Shown piece by piece: positions 24,335 through 27,422 of a stretch of DNA of 27,422 bases. Origin of the DNA: Anaerobacillus alkalidiazotrophicus. GTDB taxonomy: Bacteria; Bacillota; Bacilli; Bacillales_H; Anaerobacillaceae. Location: contig NZ_MLQS01000001.1 in assembly GCF_001866055.1 (NCBI RefSeq), positions 159,383 through 186,804 on the forward strand. The letters run 5' to 3'. Below the pieces are notes generated by a model. The model made no database searches, was not told where the DNA came from, and saw only the letters and a list, made by a program, of their open reading frames with translations. A program made the position numbers and the translations under genes. Numbering within the stretch: position 1 is the first letter of the stretch; every line of letters starts with the position of its first letter.

Positions 24335-25237
24335 CTATTCTATAATTAAATGATCAATTTCAACAACACCCTTACTATCACGAAACGTCCCAGCTGACAC
24401 TCCAACTGCTTTCCGAAAAACTTTATTAAAATAATTAGCATTTGCAAAACCTACTTGAGTAGCAACCTCTGTAACAGGTGAATTTGTTACACGAAGTAAT
24501 TCTGCTGCTTTTTGAATACGAATTTTTGTAAGATATTGCATTGGCGTTAAATTAAGTTGATGTTGAAATTGTTTAATAAAATAATACCTTGAGAAACCTG
24601 ATACAGTTGCTATGTCATCTAGCGCAATTGGTTCGTGATAATGCGTTTGAATAAAGGATATAGCTTTTGTAATCTCCTGTGAGAAACCTTTCGTTACTTT
24701 TTCTATATTTTTTATAAAGCGATAACACTCCATAATAAACTCATAGGCTTTTGAAGATGCGCAATATGCGTCTGTAATCTTCTGGTCCATCGTATCTTGA
24801 TAAATTTTCAATAAAAGTTGAATTAACTTAGAATCCGGTGGTACTTTCAGTATAGGTCCACTCTGTTCCATCATATACCGCCAGCAAGCGGCTACTTCTT
24901 TTCCCACTAACGTAATAAATATAAATTCCCAACCTTTACTATCACTAGGAAAGTAATAACGGTGGTCACTCGGAATTTCAACAATAAACGCTTCCCCTGC
25001 CTCTAATGAATAGCTTTCCCCATTAATGTCTAGTCTCCCTGATCCTGCCAAAGTATATTGAAAAACATATGTACCAACATCTTTCCGCTGTAAACCATGC
25101 CAATCATAACATTCATCTGGCTTTTTCACATCTCTACCAATCACCCATATATTCGCCACACTGTTTAGAAGTACGTCCTGAAATCGAAAACCATATGTTC
25201 CGTAATGCCCATCTTCCCACTCACAAATAAAAGACAA
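24335..25237 (-). CDS. AraC-family transcriptional regulator, probable regulator of melA
   Basis: This 300-residue regulator has an N-terminal cupin-type sugar-binding domain (~15-150; GRLDINGESYSLEAGEAFIVEIP, SDHRYYF) and a C-terminal AraC/XylS double helix-turn-helix (~195-290; PIALDDIATVSGFSRYYFIKQF and SPVTEVATQVGFANANYFNKVFRK). It is divergent from a GH4 alpha-galactosidase gene, the usual position of MelR/MsmR/RafR-type activators of alpha-galactoside use. Start choice: the frame opens at a TTG at 25252, but GGAGGG lies within its first codons, 7 nt before a TTG at 25237, so the second is preferred. The inducer, perhaps melibiose or raffinose, is inferred from the neighbour. Confidence 0.88.
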   Translation of the reverse strand: MSFICEWEDGHYGTYGFRFQDVLLNSVANIWVIGRDVKKPDECYDWHGLQRKDVGTYVFQYTLAGSGRLDINGESYSLEAGEAFIVEIPSDHRYYFPSDSKGWEFIFITLVGKEVAACWRYMMEQSGPILKVPPDSKLIQLLLKIYQDTMDQKITDAYCASSKAYEFIMECYRFIKNIEKVTKGFSQEITKAISFIQTHYHEPIALDDIATVSGFSRYYFIKQFQHQLNLTPMQYLTKIRIQKAAELLRVTNSPVTEVATQVGFANANYFNKVFRKAVGVSAGTFRDSKGVVEIDHLIIE

Positions 25238-25281
25238 TATTTTACCCTCCAATCACACTAACTTACCGTTGAAGTAAAATT

Positions 25282-25349
25282 ATATGCGTTTTATGATTAT
25301 TATAACAACAAGTAACAAGAAATTAAACTTGAGAGAACCAACCGCATAT
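25282..25349. promoter_or_regulatory. divergent araC-melA control region with inverted half-sites
   Basis: The ~160-bp region between the two divergent genes contains ATATGCG (25282-25288) and its inverse CGCATAT (25343-25349), 54 bp apart. These could be operator half-sites for the AraC-type regulator. A TATAAT at 25379-25384 is too near the ribosome binding site to be the melA -10 element. Confidence 0.35.
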
Positions 25350-25398
25350 TAAAGCAATTTTTTAACTTGTTTACTATTTATAATTCAGGAGGTACACT

Positions 25399-26757
25399 AT
25401 GTCAAAAATTACGTTTATCGGAGCAGGAAGTACAGTTTTCGCAAAAAATGTTCTTGGTGATTGCATGTTTGTTCCAGCTTTAGCTGGATTTGAGTTCGCA
25501 CTTTTCGATATTGATGAGCAACGACTAAAAGAGTCTGAAAGTATGTTAAAAAATTTAAAAGAAAGTTTAAAAGCAAATGTAGTAGTGAAAGCCTATACTG
25601 ATCGAAAAGAAGCTTTAAGAGGAGCAAAATACATTATTAACGCTATTCAAGTTGGCGGCTATGAACCGAGTACAGTCATAGATTTTGACATCCCTAAAAA
25701 ATACGGTCTTCGCCAAACCATTGCCGATACAATCGGGATTGGTGGCATTTTCCGATCACTTCGCACAATTCCAGTTATGTGGGATTTCGCGAAAGATATC
25801 GAAGAAGTTTGTCCAGATGCTCTGTTTTTAAACTATACAAATCCAATGGCCACATTAACAGGAGCAATGTTACGTTACACAAATGTTAATACAGTCGGAT
25901 TATGTCACAGCGTGCAAGTTTGTACGGAGCACTTATTCGAATCTTTAGGTATGGATCATGACGGAATTGAAGAAAAAATTGCTGGTATTAACCATATGGC
26001 TTGGCTTCTTGAAGTCAAACGTAACGGTAAAGATTTATATCCAGAAATTAAACGCCGTGCAAGAGAAAAACAACAAACAAAACACGATGACATGGTTCGC
26101 TTCGAGTTAATGGATAAATTCGACTATTATGTAACAGAGTCCTCTGAGCATAATGCTGAGTATCATCCATATTTCATTAAGAAAAATTATCCAGAACTAA
26201 TCGGAAAATTTAATATCCCTCTTGATGAATACCCACGTCGTTGTGTAGAACAAATTGAACATTGGGAAAAAATGCGCGATGATATCGTCAACAATTCACA
26301 ACTCACGCATACTCGTTCTCATGAATATGGTTCTCGTATTATTGAAGCAATCGAGACAAATGTTCCATTTAAATTTGGAGGGAATGTTTTAAATACAGGA
26401 CGATTAATTAGTAATCTTCCACAAAAAGCAGTTGTTGAAGTACCATGCGTGGCTGATCGAAGCGGCATTACCCCATGTTACGTGGGAGATCTTCCAGAGC
26501 AGTTAGCAGCACTAAATCGAACAAATATTAATACACAACTATTAACGATCGAAGCAGCCGTTACGAAAAATAGAGAGCATCTCTACCAAGCAGCAATGCT
26601 AGATCCTCACACTGCAGCTGAATTATCGATGGACGACATCATCGCGATGTGTGATGACTTAATTGAAGCTCACGGTGACTGGATCCCTAAATTCGAGTCT
26701 AGCAAAATAGTTTCTCTAACAAAAGAAAAGCGCAAGCGCCTTGGTCACGAGCGATAG
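25399..26757 (+). CDS. melA: alpha-galactosidase, glycoside hydrolase family 4
   Basis: A 452-residue NAD- and Mn-dependent glycosidase that hydrolyses alpha-galactosides such as melibiose or raffinose by an oxidation/elimination mechanism. Seen: N-terminal dinucleotide-binding GAGSTVFAKNVLGD (8-21), ADTIGIGGIFRSLRT (109-123), LNYTNPMA (144-151), the metal-binding Cys169 in GLCHSVQ and His199 in GINHMAW. The GIGGIFRSLR pattern favours alpha-galactosidase over the 6-phospho-glucosidase branch. AGGAGGT stands 6 nt before the ATG. No transporter gene is adjacent in the window, and a repeat begins directly at the stop codon, so the rest of an alpha-galactoside operon is missing here or separated. 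Confidence 0.9.
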   Translation: MSKITFIGAGSTVFAKNVLGDCMFVPALAGFEFALFDIDEQRLKESESMLKNLKESLKANVVVKAYTDRKEALRGAKYIINAIQVGGYEPSTVIDFDIPKKYGLRQTIADTIGIGGIFRSLRTIPVMWDFAKDIEEVCPDALFLNYTNPMATLTGAMLRYTNVNTVGLCHSVQVCTEHLFESLGMDHDGIEEKIAGINHMAWLLEVKRNGKDLYPEIKRRAREKQQTKHDDMVRFELMDKFDYYVTESSEHNAEYHPYFIKKNYPELIGKFNIPLDEYPRRCVEQIEHWEKMRDDIVNNSQLTHTRSHEYGSRIIEAIETNVPFKFGGNVLNTGRLISNLPQKAVVEVPCVADRSGITPCYVGDLPEQLAALNRTNINTQLLTIEAAVTKNREHLYQAAMLDPHTAAELSMDDIIAMCDDLIEAHGDWIPKFESSKIVSLTKEKRKRLGHER

Positions 26758-26862
26758 GCACTGGAAGGCCTTTGACAGAAGCCGCTCTTTGGCTTCCGAA
26801 AAGGACTGAAGTGACCGAGCTCGTAGGCGCTGAAGCTAGACAGTTTCTAAGTTAGAAATTTT
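26758..26862 (+). repeat. dispersed repeat family B, copy 1
   Basis: It begins GCACTGGAAGG immediately after the melA stop and ends GGCGCTGAAGCTAGACAGTT...AAGTTAGAAATTT. Inside is a hairpin, GAAGCC (26778-26783) with GGCTTC (26791-26796), around the loop GCTCTTT. The GGCGC..GAGCTAGACA block is, from memory, a common dispersed Bacillaceae sequence. No coding frame is supported. Confidence 0.7.
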
Positions 26863-26913
26863 ATACTTTCTTACCTTGTAAGAAAAACGCAAGGCGCCCG
26901 CCTATCGGCGACA

Positions 26914-27126
26914 AACACTGGAAGGTCGGTAAGTAGCGGTCTGCTCTTTGACCGCAATCTATGTGCTTCTGCGTCTGACAGCTTTGCTTCGAAGTAGGCT
27001 TCCTCGAAGCAAAGCTGCATGAAGCTATTCAGAGACGTTATTCAAGTAGTTATTGAAGTCCGTTGCTTGACTGAAGTGATCGAGCCGATGGCGCCTGGAG
27101 CTAGACAGTTTTCAAGTTAGAAATTT
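26914..27126 (+). repeat. dispersed repeat family B, copy 2 with insertion
   Basis: Same ends as copy 1 (CACTGGAAGG at 26916; tail GACTGAAGTGATCGAGC...AGTTAGAAATTT at 27069-27126) with a longer interior. It has a hairpin at the matching place, GCGGTC (26936-26941) with GACCGC (26950-26955), around TGCTCTTT. The interior also has a perfect 14-bp stem, CAGCTTTGCTTCGA (26979-26992) with TCGAAGCAAAGCTG (27004-27017), without a T-run. The 26863-26913 spacer holds a small palindrome (CTTAC...GTAAG) and GGCGCCCGCCTATCGGCG. Confidence 0.7.
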
Positions 27127-27180
27127 ATAAATTCTGATTATAAAATAAAAATACAAAGAGCTAAAACACATTTTAAAATG

Positions 27181-27263
27181 GACCCTGTAAAATAGACAGT
27201 TTAAAAAAAGAGGCTTGTCCTTGAATTTTTTTACTGACTCTGTTTTGCAGGGTCTTTTTTTTG
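27181..27263 (+). terminator. terminator-like hairpin inside the IS left end
   Basis: GACCCTGTAAAATAGAC (27181-27197) pairs, with wobbles and two mismatches, with TCTGTTTTGCAGGGTC (27239-27254). A run of T follows. It would stop transcription entering the element from the left before the transposase gene at 27300. Confidence 0.6.
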
Positions 27264-27299
27264 TTATAGTTTAATTATTCAAACAGGTGAGGTTGTAAA

Positions 27300-27422
27300 A
27301 TGGGGAAAAACAAATTTTCAGAAGAACAACAAAATCAACTACGGTCCAATCCTTTGATCGAGAAAGTAAGTGAAACAAATATTTCTTACACAAAAGAATT
27401 TAAAGAACGTTTTTATCAGGAG
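27300..27422 (+). CDS. IS3-type transposase OrfA, N-terminal part
   Basis: The first 41 codons of a transposase-like gene run off the window edge. The ATG at 27300 follows AGGTGAGG at about 6 nt. The product starts MGKNKFSEEQQNQLRSNPLI and continues with ISYTKEFKERFYQE. That is the opening of a helix-turn-helix OrfA protein common in Bacillaceae IS3-family elements, where SYTKEFKE leads into the DNA-binding helices. It sits ~120 bp inside the element's left end. Completeness cannot be judged. Confidence 0.75.
   Translation, partial: MGKNKFSEEQQNQLRSNPLIEKVSETNISYTKEFKERFYQE

Larger units (their letters stand above)
27179..27422 (+). mobile_element. left end of an IS3-family-like insertion sequence (truncated by window edge)
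   Basis: The probable terminal repeat begins TGGACCCTGTAAAATAGACA at 27179; IS3-type ends start with TG. It is followed at 27300 by the first transposase frame. The right end and any target duplication lie outside the window. Confidence 0.65.

Noticed and set aside
25379..25384. TATAAT just before melA considered as its -10 box
   Set aside because: The start point would fall inside the ribosome binding site, and no -35 lies at 16-18 bp.

Overview
The window is AT-rich, low-GC Gram-positive DNA. Strong AGGAGG-type ribosome binding sites, frequent TTG and GTG starts, a FecCD-type B12 importer with a lipoprotein, a LnrJKLMN-like cluster and a B12 riboswitch all point to a Bacillaceae chromosome (Bacillus or an alkaliphilic relative). 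No rRNA, tRNA, CRISPR array or phage genes were seen.

Layout. Positions 1-558 hold no convincing gene: a decayed coding tail, a repeat fragment and a MITE-like inverted repeat. Then come a membrane-bound c-di-GMP phosphodiesterase with a degenerate GGDEF domain (559-2898, minus) and a formate/nitrite channel (3305-4126, plus). From 4127 to 5800 the DNA is mostly repeats and hairpins, plus two very small minus-strand genes (4824-4931 and 5548-5664). From 5801 to 11052 lies a minus-strand cluster in the order histidine kinase, response regulator, terminator, ABC ATPase, permease, permease. This matches lnrJKLMN (yfiJKLMN), the linearmycin-resistance system of B. subtilis. Next is a second c-di-GMP gene, a dCache-HAMP-PAS-GGDEF diguanylate cyclase (11473-13527), followed by an EamA/DMT exporter and a cytoplasmic BtuF-like corrinoid-binding protein.

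The centrepiece is a nine-gene minus-strand operon for corrinoid uptake, remodelling and nucleotide-loop assembly (15848-23697): btuF, btuC, btuD-cbiZ fusion, cbiB, cobD, cobU, cobS, cobC and a second, short cobU-like gene. It has a good sigma-A promoter (24127-24155), a cobalamin riboswitch (23929-24100) and a candidate attenuator (23768-23801), and it ends at a terminator shared with the convergent BtuF-like gene. BtuFCD should import corrinoids, and CbiZ should remove the nucleotide-loop side chain to give cobyric acid. CbiB and CobD then add aminopropanol phosphate, CobU activates it with GTP, CobS joins alpha-ribazole phosphate and CobC dephosphorylates the product. Several neighbours overlap by a few bases, which suggests translational coupling.

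The right end has an AraC-type regulator divergent from a GH4 alpha-galactosidase (melA), a tandem pair of structured dispersed repeats, and the left end of an IS3-type insertion sequence cut by the window edge.

The most unusual signals are non-coding. They are a repeat pair whose hairpin stems differ but stay paired around a common loop, a four-copy ~20-bp motif arranged as two direct plus two inverted copies, a multi-hairpin dispersed repeat family, and a CobU-like duplicate that lacks the guanylylation histidine motif. All functional calls come from reading motifs; no database search was run.
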